This document shows positions 9,478 to 17,549 of a DNA stretch of 42,244 nt, in pieces; within the stretch, counting starts at the first letter, position 1, and each line of letters begins with the position of its first letter. This stretch comes from Flavobacterium urumqiense. GTDB taxonomy: Bacteria; Bacteroidota; Bacteroidia; Flavobacteriales; Flavobacteriaceae. The notes under the pieces were generated by a model that was not told the DNA's origin, made no database searches, and saw nothing but the letters and a program-made list of their open reading frames with translations. The translations under genes were made by a program, and so were the position numbers. The stretch spans positions 1 to 42,244 of the forward strand of contig NZ_FNVP01000018.1 in NCBI RefSeq assembly GCF_900108015.1, in the 5' to 3' direction.

Positions 9478-9621
9478 ATGACTGGATTACTGAAAGAGAA
9501 AAGTGAAATAGAAAAGCTCAAAAAAGAATACCAAATACTTGCTGAGCAAAACTTCAATATTGAAAAAATGCCTAACGAAACTGTAGTAGAAGAATCAGTG
9601 CTGCTGGAATGCGAATTATAA
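9478..9621 (+). CDS. Small protein, Lacal_2735-like N-terminus
   Basis: A 47-residue protein starting MTGLLKEKSEIEKLKKEYQ. The pattern M.GL.K.KSE.EKL...Y..L resembles the small flavobacterial Lacal_2735 family. The usual C-terminal half of that family is replaced by MPNETVVEESVLLECEL. The ATG at 9478 is preferred over 9430 because a -7 promoter box lies directly upstream and the family starts here. It overlaps by six bases the end of the convergent gene at 9616. It is an amphipathic helix with no known function, and may be a shortened family member. Confidence 0.55.
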   Translation: MTGLLKEKSEIEKLKKEYQILAEQNFNIEKMPNETVVEESVLLECEL

Positions 9622-10422
9622 TTTTTGATGCATTTTTTTAAAATAGTCAAACGCTTTTAACAGCCTGCTTCCGTGCCAAGAAAACATTTCCCCATCAACA
9701 AAAATCGTTTTTGCATGATGCGTGTGCCTTCCTATTTCGAATGCATCTTCTTCTTTGAAAGGATACGGTTCTGAAGAAAGGAAAACCAAATCCGGATCGC
9801 CTTCTAAACGCATTTTTTTGAGTTCAATTTCCGGGTAACGCCCCGAAGTCGCGGAATTGCCAGCATAAATGTTTTGAAAGTGGTTTAGTTTTAATAATTC
9901 ATTGATAAAATTATCCGAACCTGCGACCATAAAAGGGTTTTTCCAAATGAAATACGCTACTTTTTGTTCTGGTTTATCTTTGATGAAGTTTTTAAAATCG
10001 TTCAAGGCAAAAGCCAATTTGTCGTTCCATTTCTGGGCTTCGGTTCTGCAATTGAAAAGTTGACCAAAATCAGTAATCATTTGAAAATTATCTTCAATAG
10101 TGATGATGTTGGTCACCCAAACCGGACAAATTTTACGCAATTCTTCCACAATTTCAGCTGTGTTTTCCTCTTTATTACAAATGATAATATCCGGTTGCAA
10201 CAATCTGATTTTCTCATAATGTACTTTCTTGGTGCCACCTACGAGTTTCTTCGTTGATTTAAAATGATACGGATGCACGCAAAATTTGGTAATTCCTATA
10301 ATTCGGTCTTCTAAACCTAAATCATACAGTAATTCCGTTTGTGAAGGAACCAATGAAATAATGCGTTTTGGCGAAGTTTCAAAAGAATGAGAAGTTCCGA
10401 GTTGATCGATTAAAGTTTTCAT
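9616..10422 (-). CDS. BtuF-like helical-backbone substrate-binding protein
   Basis: A 268-residue protein of the vitamin B12/iron-siderophore ABC binding-protein fold. The N-terminal lobe starts PKRIISLVPSQTELLYDLGL and continues IIGITKFCVHP. The mid helix region is LQPDIIICNKEEN, and the second lobe has AGSDNFINELLKLNHFQN and a SGRYPEIELKKM segment. The second lobe ends with DPDLVFLSSEPYPF and SWHGSRL. BtuF-type proteins deliver cobalamin to an ABC importer, but this one lacks an obvious signal peptide (MKTLIDQLGTSHSF) and has no permease or ATPase neighbour. Location and ligand are therefore unclear. Cobalamin would fit the B12-dependent mutase in the same window, but that is inference. Confidence 0.8.
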   Translation of the reverse strand: MKTLIDQLGTSHSFETSPKRIISLVPSQTELLYDLGLEDRIIGITKFCVHPYHFKSTKKLVGGTKKVHYEKIRLLQPDIIICNKEENTAEIVEELRKICPVWVTNIITIEDNFQMITDFGQLFNCRTEAQKWNDKLAFALNDFKNFIKDKPEQKVAYFIWKNPFMVAGSDNFINELLKLNHFQNIYAGNSATSGRYPEIELKKMRLEGDPDLVFLSSEPYPFKEEDAFEIGRHTHHAKTIFVDGEMFSWHGSRLLKAFDYFKKMHQKL

Positions 10423-10538
10423 ACTATTATTTCACAAAGATTTAGAGAAACACACAAAGATTCAACGAGTTTTTTTGACACAGATTTCAAAATTTTTACA
10501 AATAGATATCTATACATCTTTGAAATTCGTGCTTATTT

Positions 10539-11360
10539 TTATTGAACTGTGTTTAATATTGCTGCCATTTCCTGTTGCATTTTCAAAGCTTCGGCTCTTG
10601 CTTTTTCAAGAAAATCAATTCCGTTTGAGGCATAAATAATCGCTCTTGAGGAATTAATCAGCAATCCAATATTCTCGTTCATTCCATATTTGCAAACGTC
10701 AGACAAACTTCCTCCTTGTGCTCCCACTCCGGGAACAAGCAAGAAACTATCCGGAACAATTTTACGAATTTCAGTAAAATATTCGGCTTTGGTAGCACCT
10801 ACAACGTACATCAGGTTTTCACTGTTTTTCCATGTTTTAGATGTTTCCAATACATGTTTGTACAATTCTTTCCCATCTATTTTTAACGTCTGGAAATCAA
10901 AAGCACCTTCATTGGAAGTCAAAGCCAACATAATGGTATGTTTATTTTCGAAAGCTAAAAATGGCTCCACCGAATCCTTTCCCATATATGGAGCAACAGT
11001 AACGCTGTCGAAGTTTAAATCTTCAAAAAAAGCTTTGGCATACATCGAAGACGTATTGCCAATATCTCCGCGTTTAGCATCAGCGATTGTGAAGATTTCC
11101 GGGTAATTTTCATTGATGTACACAATTGTTTTTTGCAACGACACCCAGCCTTTTAAACCATTCGCTTCATAAAAAGCAATATTGGGTTTGTAAGCCACGG
11201 CTAAATCATGTGTAGCATCTATTATCGCTTTATTAAATTCGAAAATAGGATCCTCAAGTTCTAATAAATGGGGTGGAATTTTATTTAAATCAACATCTAA
11301 ACCTACGCATAGAAACGATTTCTTTTGTTGAATTTGGTCAATAAGTTGTTGAGTAGTCAT
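10539..11360 (-). CDS. pyrF: Orotidine 5'-phosphate decarboxylase
   Basis: A 273-residue enzyme of the longer type-2 family, converting OMP to UMP in the last step of de novo pyrimidine synthesis. The active-site signature [10 protein letters not shown] (D-x-K-x-x-D) lies near residue 93. It is preceded by [14 protein letters not shown] and [13 protein letters not shown], and followed by [13 protein letters not shown] and the phosphate-binding [11 protein letters not shown] and INSSRAI. The start gives [10 protein letters not shown], typical of flavobacterial copies. In related genomes I would expect it directly behind prfA; here a four-helix-bundle gene lies between. Confidence 0.95.
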   Translation of the reverse strand: MTTQQLIDQIQQKKSFLCVGLDVDLNKIPPHLLELEDPIFEFNKAIIDATHDLAVAYKPNIAFYEANGLKGWVSLQKTIVYINENYPEIFTIADAKRGDIGNTSSMYAKAFFEDLNFDSVTVAPYMGKDSVEPFLAFENKHTIMLALTSNEGAFDFQTLKIDGKELYKHVLETSKTWKNSENLMYVVGATKAEYFTEIRKIVPDSFLLVPGVGAQGGSLSDVCKYGMNENIGLLINSSRAIIYASNGIDFLEKARAEALKMQQEMAAILNTVQ

Positions 11361-11365
11361 TTTTC

Positions 11366-11397
11366 GGGTATTGGGTATTGGGTTTTAGGTGTTGGAA
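11366..11397. repeat. G/T-rich flank of the four-helix-bundle cassette
   Basis: The bases TATTGGGTTTTAGGTGTTGG lie just after the cassette gene. An inverted, related flank (AAAACCTAACACC) lies at 11801-11813 before it. Such reiterated GGGTTTT/GGTGTT flanks are common around genes of this family and may mark the ends of a mobile cassette. Confidence 0.35.
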
Positions 11398-11757
11398 TTA
11401 AACCTTGGAATCAACATACTTTTTCAAGGATTGAATTCTTTTTTGAATTACGTTAAGCTGGGAAATAATTTCTAAGTGTAAAATTCCATCCACAAAACCA
11501 ATCTCTTTAGCTATTTCAATTTGAGTTTCTAATTCAAAGGCCGAACCTAAACTTATCTGTAAAAATCTAGAGAAATCTTTTTGAGAAGTTCTGGAACAAC
11601 CTTCGGCTATGTTCGAAGGAATTGAAACTGCACATCTATTTATTTGGGAAACAAGTCCAAATTTTTCTTCTTTGGGGAAAGAACCAGTAACGATATAAAT
11701 TTTTTTAACAAATAAAACAGAACTCTGCCAAACTTCTAAATCCCTAAAGTTTCTCAT
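11398..11757 (-). CDS. Four-helix bundle protein, 23S rRNA intervening-sequence family
   Basis: A 119-residue protein starting MRNFRDLEVWQSS. The family signature is complete: F.dLeVWq.a, the FP..E.fgL..Q..RaavSIPsNIAEG segment, and a tail of two long helices (FLQISLGSAFELETQIEIAKEIG and the last 35 residues). Members form pentameric barrels and are encoded in rRNA intervening sequences or scattered between chromosomal genes. Function is unknown. The ATG at 11757 is chosen because the domain begins there; the upstream 15 codons are not conserved. It sits between prfA (58 bp away) and pyrF (37 bp away), with inverted G/T-rich flanks, suggesting insertion into an operon. Confidence 0.88.
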   Translation of the reverse strand: MRNFRDLEVWQSSVLFVKKIYIVTGSFPKEEKFGLVSQINRCAVSIPSNIAEGCSRTSQKDFSRFLQISLGSAFELETQIEIAKEIGFVDGILHLEIISQLNVIQKRIQSLKKYVDSKV

Positions 11758-11815
11758 ATATTTTAGTTTTACAAAAATCCAACGCCAAGACCCATCCCCC
11801 AAAACCTAACACCTA

Positions 11816-12892
11816 TTAAAATACCTCGCTGGCTTCTTTCAATTTTTCCATGTTGTTGACTAACGCCAACTCGTCAACAATTTTCTGAATATCACCATTC
11901 ATGATATTTCCTAAATCGTACAATGTCAATCCCACACGGTGATCCGTTACACGACCTTGGGCGTAATTATAGGTACGGATTTTTGCCGAACGGTCTCCAG
12001 AACTTACTTGTGACGTACGCGTTGTGGCATCTTCCGCTTGTTTTTTGGCTAATTCCTGTTCGTACAAACGGGAACGCAAAACGCCAAATGCCTTGTCTTT
12101 ATTTTTATGTTGTGATTTTTGATCCTGACATTGCGCCACTAATCCGGTTGGAATGTGTGTCAAACGAACCGCTGATTTGGTTGTATTTACCGATTGTCCA
12201 CCTGGTCCTGACGAACAAAAGAAATCCACACGAACATCATTCATATCAATCTGTACATCAAATTCCTCCGCTTCCGGCAATACCATAACAGTCGCTGCCG
12301 AAGTGTGAACACGTCCTTGAGTTTCTGTTTGCGGCACACGCTGCACACGGTGAACACCCGCTTCAAACTTCAACGTCCCGTAAACATCTTCGCCGGTAAC
12401 TTCAAAAATAACCTCTTTGAAACCACCCGAAGTTCCTTCATTCATATCCACCACAGATGTTCTCCAACCTCTGTTCTCACAATATTTCGTGTACATACGG
12501 AACAAATCCCCGGCAAAAATACTCGCTTCATCCCCACCCGTTCCGGCACGAATTTCAACCATGACATTTTTAGCATCTTCGGGATCTTTAGGAATCAGCA
12601 TAAACTTGATTTCTTCCTCCAGTTCCGGCAATCTATCCTTCGCTTCTTCCAGTTGCATTTTGGCCATTTCGGTCATATCCGCATCACTGTTATCCGCAAT
12701 TATTTCGTTTGCTTCTTCGATATTTGCCATCAAAATCACATATTCATCGCGCTTTTCAGCCAAAGCTTTTAAACTTTTGTACTCTTGATTCAATTGCACA
12801 TAACGCTTCTGATCCGAGATTACATCCGGTTGAATAATCAAATCCGAAATCTCATCGAAACGTTGTTTTACTATTTGAAGTCTATCTAACAT
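11816..12892 (-). CDS. prfA: Peptide chain release factor 1
   Basis: A 358-residue factor for UAA/UAG termination. The GGQ loop is [19 protein letters not shown] near residue 229, where the glutamine acts in peptidyl-tRNA hydrolysis. The codon-recognition tripeptide is PQT in [18 protein letters not shown], corresponding to PxT of RF1 (RF2 has SPF). The N-terminal helical domain starts [17 protein letters not shown]. Length is typical. A Flavo-1-like element lies about 180 nt upstream on the same strand. Confidence 0.96.
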   Translation of the reverse strand: MLDRLQIVKQRFDEISDLIIQPDVISDQKRYVQLNQEYKSLKALAEKRDEYVILMANIEEANEIIADNSDADMTEMAKMQLEEAKDRLPELEEEIKFMLIPKDPEDAKNVMVEIRAGTGGDEASIFAGDLFRMYTKYCENRGWRTSVVDMNEGTSGGFKEVIFEVTGEDVYGTLKFEAGVHRVQRVPQTETQGRVHTSAATVMVLPEAEEFDVQIDMNDVRVDFFCSSGPGGQSVNTTKSAVRLTHIPTGLVAQCQDQKSQHKNKDKAFGVLRSRLYEQELAKKQAEDATTRTSQVSSGDRSAKIRTYNYAQGRVTDHRVGLTLYDLGNIMNGDIQKIVDELALVNNMEKLKEASEVF

Positions 12893-13070
12893 TTTCTTAT
12901 TCCTTTATTTAGGGTGCAAAATTACGAAAAAAGTATTCAGTTTGCAAGGTTCGTTTTTGGTGTATCACCTATCAATCGAAAACTTTCCAGACACAAAGCC
13001 ATCATTAACACAAACAGTACTATGGTAGAAACTTTAAACGGTGAACTTTTAAACCATTATAGTCTTTTTA

Positions 13071-13159
13071 GGAGCTATTTCCTGCTGTCATTCCAATCTT
13101 TTTTGATAAAACTTGCTTCGCGTTTTATCAAAAAAGGATTTTCCCTTCCATCAGGGCTA
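13071..13159 (-). ncRNA. Flavo-1-like structured RNA element, copy D
   Basis: Read on the minus strand it starts TAGCCCTGATGGAAGGG and ends GACAGCAGGAAATAGCTCC. CCTG pairs with CAGG, as in copies B and C. The inner hairpin is the longest of the four: about 20 pairs, GAT..TTTTTTGATAAAAC against GTTTTATCAAAAAA.. around loop GCGAAGCAA. It lies upstream of prfA in the same orientation. Confidence 0.6.
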
Positions 13160-13281
13160 GGGCATTTGTGTAAAAAAACAGCCTTTACGGTTTTCCGTAA
13201 AATCCCTGAATCAAAAGAAGTTAGTTTTGGGTATTGATTTAAACTTGATATATTTTTATCAGTATTTTCGGTAGAAAGTTA

Positions 13282-13289
13282 TATATTTG
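13282..13289 (+). promoter_or_regulatory. Promoter -7 element for the nuclease-like gene
   Basis: TATATTTG matches TAnnTTTG and lies 100 nt before the GTG start. No clear TTTG -33 box stands at the usual distance, so the call is tentative. Confidence 0.4.
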
Positions 13290-13389
13290 GAAATAAAAAT
13301 TGCTACAATAAAGCAATAATCTTGCTAAATTCGGATGTGTAAATGTCGGTTAACAATCATTTGAAAATTAATTATCATTAAATAAAGCT

Positions 13390-15207
13390 GTGAGTCTAGA
13401 CTATTACCAAAGACCATTTATCACTATTTCTCAACCAATAATTAGAGAGATAATAAAACAACCTCACTTAAAGAGAAAGTCTTATTGGAGTTTAGTTCCT
13501 GAAAGAGAATATAATTATTTACAAGCTAAACGATTAGTTTTAGAATATTACGATGTAGTTTTGAAAGAAATTGAAGAGATAATTTCTTCGAAATCAAGAA
13601 TTTATTGGCTTCATTTATCCCGTCGAATTCTACCTAGTACTTCTGGAAAAGATAAATCACCAATAACAATAGGAGCTACAAGGAAAATCATAGATGCAGC
13701 AATTGAAAAATATGGGAAGGATGAATTTTGTAAATGTGTTGGTATAACGGGAGATATTAATATTAGTGAAGTATTTGATGGGCTTTTGTTAAGCGAATAT
13801 TTCGAATATGAAAGAGAATTACTTGAAAAATTGCCTCGTCAAGTAGTGCTTACAAAATTTAACCAAACAAATATGCTTGAGTATTATACTCTTGAAAAAT
13901 TAGCGTATGAAGTTTGGAAATGTGGTGCAACATTAAGAGCTCTTGGCAAAGGTGCAATAATAAAGGTTATTCATTCAGACAAGGAATATTTCACAGAATT
14001 AAGAAGTCCTGAACTTGATTTCTTAATAAACAATTATGATGATAGAAAATTTTCCTTTATCACTTCTCGTAAAGGTGTTGTGTTAGAAGATCAAGATGAT
14101 AAAAATTCTGGAATTCTATTTGTACCTACATATAATATTGCAAACACCAAAATTAATATAATAAATTCCATTTTTAAGCAATTTGAAATTCCCCTTTCCT
14201 TTGGAGATGATATGGTTACTAACTTTATTCCTATTGCTTATCCCTTAAGAGGTTTTTATAACAATAATAAACCACTATTTGCCGCTTTCTCAAAAAAATA
14301 TAAAATTGAGGTTGTTTCAATTCTTACTGTTATCACAGCGGTAGCCTACAGGATTTTTCATAAATTTTTTCTTGAAAAAGAACTCGGAATGGTAAAACCA
14401 TTCTTCTTGAGAGGTTATCAAGGACCTATTTTGGAAAATGATATATTAAAAGAACTAGAATATTATAAAAATTTTGCATTTCTAAATTTAGATTTAAATG
14501 AGCAAGAAAAAAAAACAGTTAATATTACTGACGGTTATAATTTTTTAAAAGTAGAAAATCGAGAATTAATTGATCTTCTTTTTGCTGCACCACTAAAACT
14601 TTTCATTCCTGTTTCTTCAAATAGATTAATTATTGATTATAGTAAAATACCCCAAATATTAGATGATTTAATGTTTCAAGTTGGTATAGATAATGAAAAT
14701 TTCAAGGGAGACTTATTTGAACTTGTTACAAACAAAACAAAATCTATTTTACCAAATAATCAATGCTTTGCCTTTGATAATTCATCCAAACAAATTGATT
14801 ATGCTATCGCCATAAACAATATTATTATTATATGCGAGTGTAAACTCAAGGAAAACTCCATTGGATATTATAAAGGTAATATGGAGTCAATTGAAAGCCG
14901 GAGAAAGGAAGTAATTGATAAGTCAATCAACGAATCAAATGAAAAAGCTATATGGCTATCACGAAATCCTAAAGGCAAAAATTATGATATCTCTAAGTTT
15001 AAGTATTTACTTCCGGTAGGTTTATCGGCTTTTAAAGAGTTTACGCCTTCCACAAACAAAAAGTATTGGATATCCGATACTATTCCAAGAGTTTTAACAA
15101 TTGAAGAGTTCAATAAAATCATAGACAATAAATCAGTTTCAGATGAGAGCTATAACATAATAGAAATTGAAAAATCAACCGATCGCTCGGATATCAACAA
15201 TCGTTAG
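13390..15207 (+). CDS. Large protein of unknown function with C-terminal PD-(D/E)XK nuclease motif
   Basis: A 605-residue protein I do not recognise as a whole. There is no signal peptide or membrane segment. The frame opens after a TAA at 13369, and GTG 13390 is the only early start codon. Near residues 438-490 is a nuclease-like core: FKGDLFELV (helix acid), QIDYAIAINN (Asp470), then IIIICECKLK, giving E483-C-K485. The D-x12-E-x-K spacing with hydrophobic strands fits the PD-(D/E)XK fold of restriction-type or NERD-like nucleases. The first 430 residues are Lys/Ile/Asn-rich without a familiar motif. The last nine residues (TDRSDINNR) and the TAG stop are encoded by a dispersed repeat. It is flanked by unrelated genes, so a defence role is possible but not shown. 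AT content looks higher than in neighbouring housekeeping genes. Confidence 0.75.
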   Translation: MSLDYYQRPFITISQPIIREIIKQPHLKRKSYWSLVPEREYNYLQAKRLVLEYYDVVLKEIEEIISSKSRIYWLHLSRRILPSTSGKDKSPITIGATRKIIDAAIEKYGKDEFCKCVGITGDINISEVFDGLLLSEYFEYERELLEKLPRQVVLTKFNQTNMLEYYTLEKLAYEVWKCGATLRALGKGAIIKVIHSDKEYFTELRSPELDFLINNYDDRKFSFITSRKGVVLEDQDDKNSGILFVPTYNIANTKINIINSIFKQFEIPLSFGDDMVTNFIPIAYPLRGFYNNNKPLFAAFSKKYKIEVVSILTVITAVAYRIFHKFFLEKELGMVKPFFLRGYQGPILENDILKELEYYKNFAFLNLDLNEQEKKTVNITDGYNFLKVENRELIDLLFAAPLKLFIPVSSNRLIIDYSKIPQILDDLMFQVGIDNENFKGDLFELVTNKTKSILPNNQCFAFDNSSKQIDYAIAINNIIIICECKLKENSIGYYKGNMESIESRRKEVIDKSINESNEKAIWLSRNPKGKNYDISKFKYLLPVGLSAFKEFTPSTNKKYWISDTIPRVLTIEEFNKIIDNKSVSDESYNIIEIEKSTDRSDINNR

Positions 15208-15237
15208 CGCAGTTTTGCAAACTGTGCCCATAACGAG
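15179..15237 (+). repeat. Hairpin repeat, copy 1
   Basis: About 59 bp, CCGATCGCTCGGATATC.. to ..TAACGAG. CGTTA pairs with TAACG, and GCGCAGTTT pairs with AAACTGTGC (one G-U) around a TGC loop. It overlaps the 3' end of the nuclease-like gene and supplies its stop codon. Confidence 0.75.
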
Positions 15238-15241
15238 AAGC

Positions 15242-15300
15242 CCGATCGCTCAGATATCCACAATTGTTAGCGCAGTTTTGCAAACTGTGCCCACAACAAT
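15242..15300 (+). repeat. Hairpin repeat, copy 2
   Basis: Same unit as copy 1, offset by 63 bp. The outer stem has changed on both sides, TGTT with AACA instead of CGTT with AACG, so pairing is kept. It is followed at 15327-15357 by GGGATTACTTCATACC and CTCGCAATGA, similar to a stretch after copy 3. Confidence 0.72.
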
Positions 15301-15380
15301 GAACAAATTAACATTTAGACAAACTTCATGGGATTACTTCATACCTCGCAATGACTAAAACAAGACGCTAGAAAATAAAC

Positions 15381-15439
15381 CCGATCACTTCGATATCTAA
15401 AATCGTTACCGTACTTTTGCAAACTGTGCACACAACGAG
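15381..15439 (+). repeat. Hairpin repeat, copy 3 (diverged)
   Basis: It starts CCGATCACTTCGATATC and ends AAACTGTGCACACAACGAG. The inner stem is damaged (CCGTAC in place of GCGCAG), while the outer CGTT/AACG remains. The related stretch GGGATTTCTTCGTTCC follows at about 15457. Confidence 0.65.
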
Positions 15440-15516
15440 CAGTAAATAATAGCAATGGGATTTCTTCGTTCCACGTAATTCCTTAATGCAATCGCCCAAA
15501 AACAAAACCAACTGAA

Positions 15517-16599
15517 ATGAAAAAGATTCTTATTATATTTTCAATAGTTACATTCTTTGTTTCTTGTAAAGAAACAAAGACCAAAAAAGCGGCCGAAGTT
15601 AAAAATCAACAAGTTGACAGCACAGCAAATCAAGTGATAGAAGTTGCTGCGTTCAAAGGGCAACAAGTTACCGGAGTTACACTTACTGATGCCGGGCGTA
15701 TTTTTGTAAATTTTCCGAGATGGAGAAAAGGAGTTGATAATTCCGTCGTAGAAATAACAAATACGACCGTTCAAAAAAGCTATCCGGATGAAAATTGGAA
15801 TTCTTGGGAGATTGGACAGCCAGTTGTAGCCAATAAATTTGTTGGAGTGCAATCAGTAATTGCCTTTGAAAACCAATTGTATGTTTTAGACACCAGAAGC
15901 CAATTATTCGAAAATGTACTGGATGCGCCTCGTCTTTTTGTTTTTGATCTAACAACTGATAAATTAGTTAAAACCTATGTTCTAGATAAAAACAGCTACC
16001 ACCCTGATTCTTATATCAACGATCTTAGGATAGATAAAAAAACTCAAAAAATCTATCTTACTGACTCAGGAAACTCTGGTATTGTGATCATAGACATTAA
16101 ATCCGGTCGTTCTAGAAGAGTTTTAGACAATCATAAATCAACAGCTGCCGAACAAGGCTTTTTGACATTTGGAGGCAAAAAATGGAAAAATACCATTCAT
16201 TCTGATGGAATAGCCTTAGACACTGTAAACGACCGACTTTATTTTCACGCCCTTACAGGATACAGTCTCTATTCAATTGCAACAAATATGCTTAATTCTG
16301 AAGATGAAAAAAGCATGGAAAAAAGCGTTAGATTTGAGGCAAAAACCGCCGCACCGGACGGCATGCTATTTGACGACAACGGCAATTTATATTTTGCCGA
16401 TTTAGAAAATAATAAAATCCAGTATCGAAAACCAGATGGCAGTATTCACACTTTGGTAGAAGGTGATATGATAAAGTGGGCAGATACATTTAGTATATAT
16501 AACAACTATTTGTATTTTACAAACTCAAGAATAAATGAGGTTACAGCTGATATCTCAAATTTGACTTTTACTTTAAACAAAACAAAATTAGCCAAATAG
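15517..16599 (+). CDS. Royal-jelly/yellow-type beta-propeller lipoprotein
   Basis: A 360-residue lipoprotein: MKKILIIFSIVTFFVSCKET carries a signal peptide with lipobox FVSC. The mature part follows the major royal jelly protein/yellow fold: GRIFVNFPRWRKG near 65, NSWEIGQPVVANKFVGVQSV near 90, LYVLDTRSQL, and YINDLRIDKKTQKIYLTDSGNSGIVIIDI. Later come IHSDGIALD, LYFHALTGYSLYSI, PDGMLFDDNGNLYFADLENN and WADTFSIYNNYLYFTNS. Bacterial members are often labelled L-dopachrome tautomerase-related, but catalysis is not established. It is probably anchored on the periplasmic or outer-membrane side. It is bracketed by hairpin repeats, and a terminator follows at 16691. Confidence 0.85.
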   Translation: MKKILIIFSIVTFFVSCKETKTKKAAEVKNQQVDSTANQVIEVAAFKGQQVTGVTLTDAGRIFVNFPRWRKGVDNSVVEITNTTVQKSYPDENWNSWEIGQPVVANKFVGVQSVIAFENQLYVLDTRSQLFENVLDAPRLFVFDLTTDKLVKTYVLDKNSYHPDSYINDLRIDKKTQKIYLTDSGNSGIVIIDIKSGRSRRVLDNHKSTAAEQGFLTFGGKKWKNTIHSDGIALDTVNDRLYFHALTGYSLYSIATNMLNSEDEKSMEKSVRFEAKTAAPDGMLFDDNGNLYFADLENNKIQYRKPDGSIHTLVEGDMIKWADTFSIYNNYLYFTNSRINEVTADISNLTFTLNKTKLAK

Positions 16600-16690
16600 T
16601 AAAAAAAGTTTCTTAACAAATCCAGCATTTGCAGTGGATACAAAGTTTACTGATTTGAAACAATCGTTTATAGTTTCAATCTATGATGTA

Positions 16691-16724
16691 AAATGGGTTT
16701 GATTTTTCGGACCCATTTTTTTTA
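16691..16724 (+). terminator. Rho-independent terminator
   Basis: AAATGGGT, a loop of about 12 nt, ACCCATTT and a T-run. It lies 92 nt after the royal-jelly-type gene. Confidence 0.75.
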
Positions 16725-16819
16725 TCAAAAAAAATAAGTTTCACTACTTTCACAACTTACAATGTTACAGCAATAGTTGTGCAAAAAATGGAATTGAATT
16801 TCAACAGCAATAAAAGATG

Positions 16820-16863
16820 CCGATCGCTTGGATATCCATAGTCGTCAGCGCAGTATTACTTCG
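16820..16863 (+). repeat. Hairpin repeat, copy 4 (truncated)
   Basis: CCGATCGCTTGGATATCC through GTCAGCGCAG, then the unit breaks off at TATTACTTCG before the right arm. It lies directly before copy 5. Confidence 0.65.
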
Positions 16864-16864
16864 C

Positions 16865-16924
16865 CCGATCGCTCAGATATCCACAATCGTTAGCGCAGAA
16901 TTGCATTCTGTGCCCATAAACGAG
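16865..16924 (+). repeat. Hairpin repeat, copy 5
   Basis: A full unit in which the inner stem is GCGCAGAAT with ATTCTGTGC, against GCGCAGTTT with AAACTGTGC in copies 1 and 2. Three adjacent positions have changed on both arms with pairing intact. It ends ATAAACGAG. Confidence 0.75.
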
Positions 16925-16973
16925 GGTAGATAAAACAAGTCAGAAAGTTATAAAAACATTTAAAACCAAACCG

Positions 16974-17402
16974 ATGAAATTACTACATACCACCTTGCTT
17001 TTAATATTTAACCTGACGATATTCGCGCAATCGAATGCATTTGCTGGTGATTACAATCGCACTTTTAGCAAAGAAGGAGATCATTTAATTGAATATAAAT
17101 TGACCTTACATCAAGATGGCACATTCGTATTTCATTCCTATTCTAAAATCAAAAATGGAGTTCCACCTGAAGTGAATAAATACGGAAAAGGAAAATGGAC
17201 TGCGAAAGACAATGTCATTACTTTTTCTTCCAACAAACAAGAAGACTTTGATGCAAAATACAAGTTGCATTTCAACAATTCCAAGGCGAGATTTGTTACT
17301 AAAAATCCCAGAGATAAATCGGACCGAATCATCAAGACCAAACTAACGTTTGTAGATTCAGAAATTCAGTGGATACAAAGGCTGGATGTTTTTAAAATAT
17401 AA
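16974..17402 (+). CDS. Small secreted protein of unknown function
   Basis: A 142-residue protein with a clear signal peptide (MKLLHTTLLLIFNLTIFAQ, cleavage near FAQS). The mature part looks like a small beta-barrel: GDYNRTF, HLIEYKLTLHQDGTFVFHSY, KYGKGKWTAKDNVITFSS and a basic tail. Patterns of this kind (LtL..dGtF.f, .GkW....n.i.f) recur in flavobacterial lipocalin-like proteins. I cannot name a family or function. It starts about 50 nt after the last hairpin repeat. Confidence 0.75.
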   Translation: MKLLHTTLLLIFNLTIFAQSNAFAGDYNRTFSKEGDHLIEYKLTLHQDGTFVFHSYSKIKNGVPPEVNKYGKGKWTAKDNVITFSSNKQEDFDAKYKLHFNNSKARFVTKNPRDKSDRIIKTKLTFVDSEIQWIQRLDVFKI

Positions 17403-17460
17403 ATAGGCATTACAAATTCTTCAATAGTGTTCGTTTGCAATGACTGCCTATTTTATTTTT
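17400..17460 (+). terminator. Possible terminator with long loop
   Basis: AAATAGGCA directly at the stop codon can pair with TGCCTATTT 40 nt later, followed by a T-rich run. The loop is long, so strength is uncertain. Confidence 0.4.
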
Positions 17461-17506
17461 GTGTTTAATTATTTGTTAAAAAAGCTAGACAATAATTTTA
17501 AAATTG

Positions 17507-17514
17507 TATATTTG
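17507..17514 (+). promoter_or_regulatory. Promoter -7 element for the fasciclin lipoprotein
   Basis: TATATTTG fits TAnnTTTG, 36 nt before the ATG. The -33 element is not clear. Confidence 0.5.
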
Positions 17515-17549
17515 ATTATATTAAATAATTATAACCTAAAACATTGATT

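Larger units (their letters stand above)
12893..13389. other. Intergenic region between prfA and the nuclease-like gene
   Basis: The two genes diverge. Besides the RNA element on the minus strand (13071-13159) and a promoter box at 13282, no gene is supported. A 107-codon open frame at 12914-13237 runs through the RNA element antisense and has no sensible composition. Confidence 0.6.

Noticed and set aside
12914..13237. A 107-codon open frame
   Set aside because: It reads antisense through a structured RNA element, has no promoter support and a composition unlike neighbouring proteins.
15167..15358. A 63-codon open frame with internal peptide repetition (ISTIVSAVLQTVP twice)
   Set aside because: The repetition comes from two hairpin repeat copies offset by 63 bp, a multiple of three. 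There is no independent sign of coding.
15179..15439. Possible CRISPR array
   Set aside because: Only three units with unequal gaps (4 and about 80 bp), strong internal hairpins and no cas genes. It fits a dispersed palindromic element instead.
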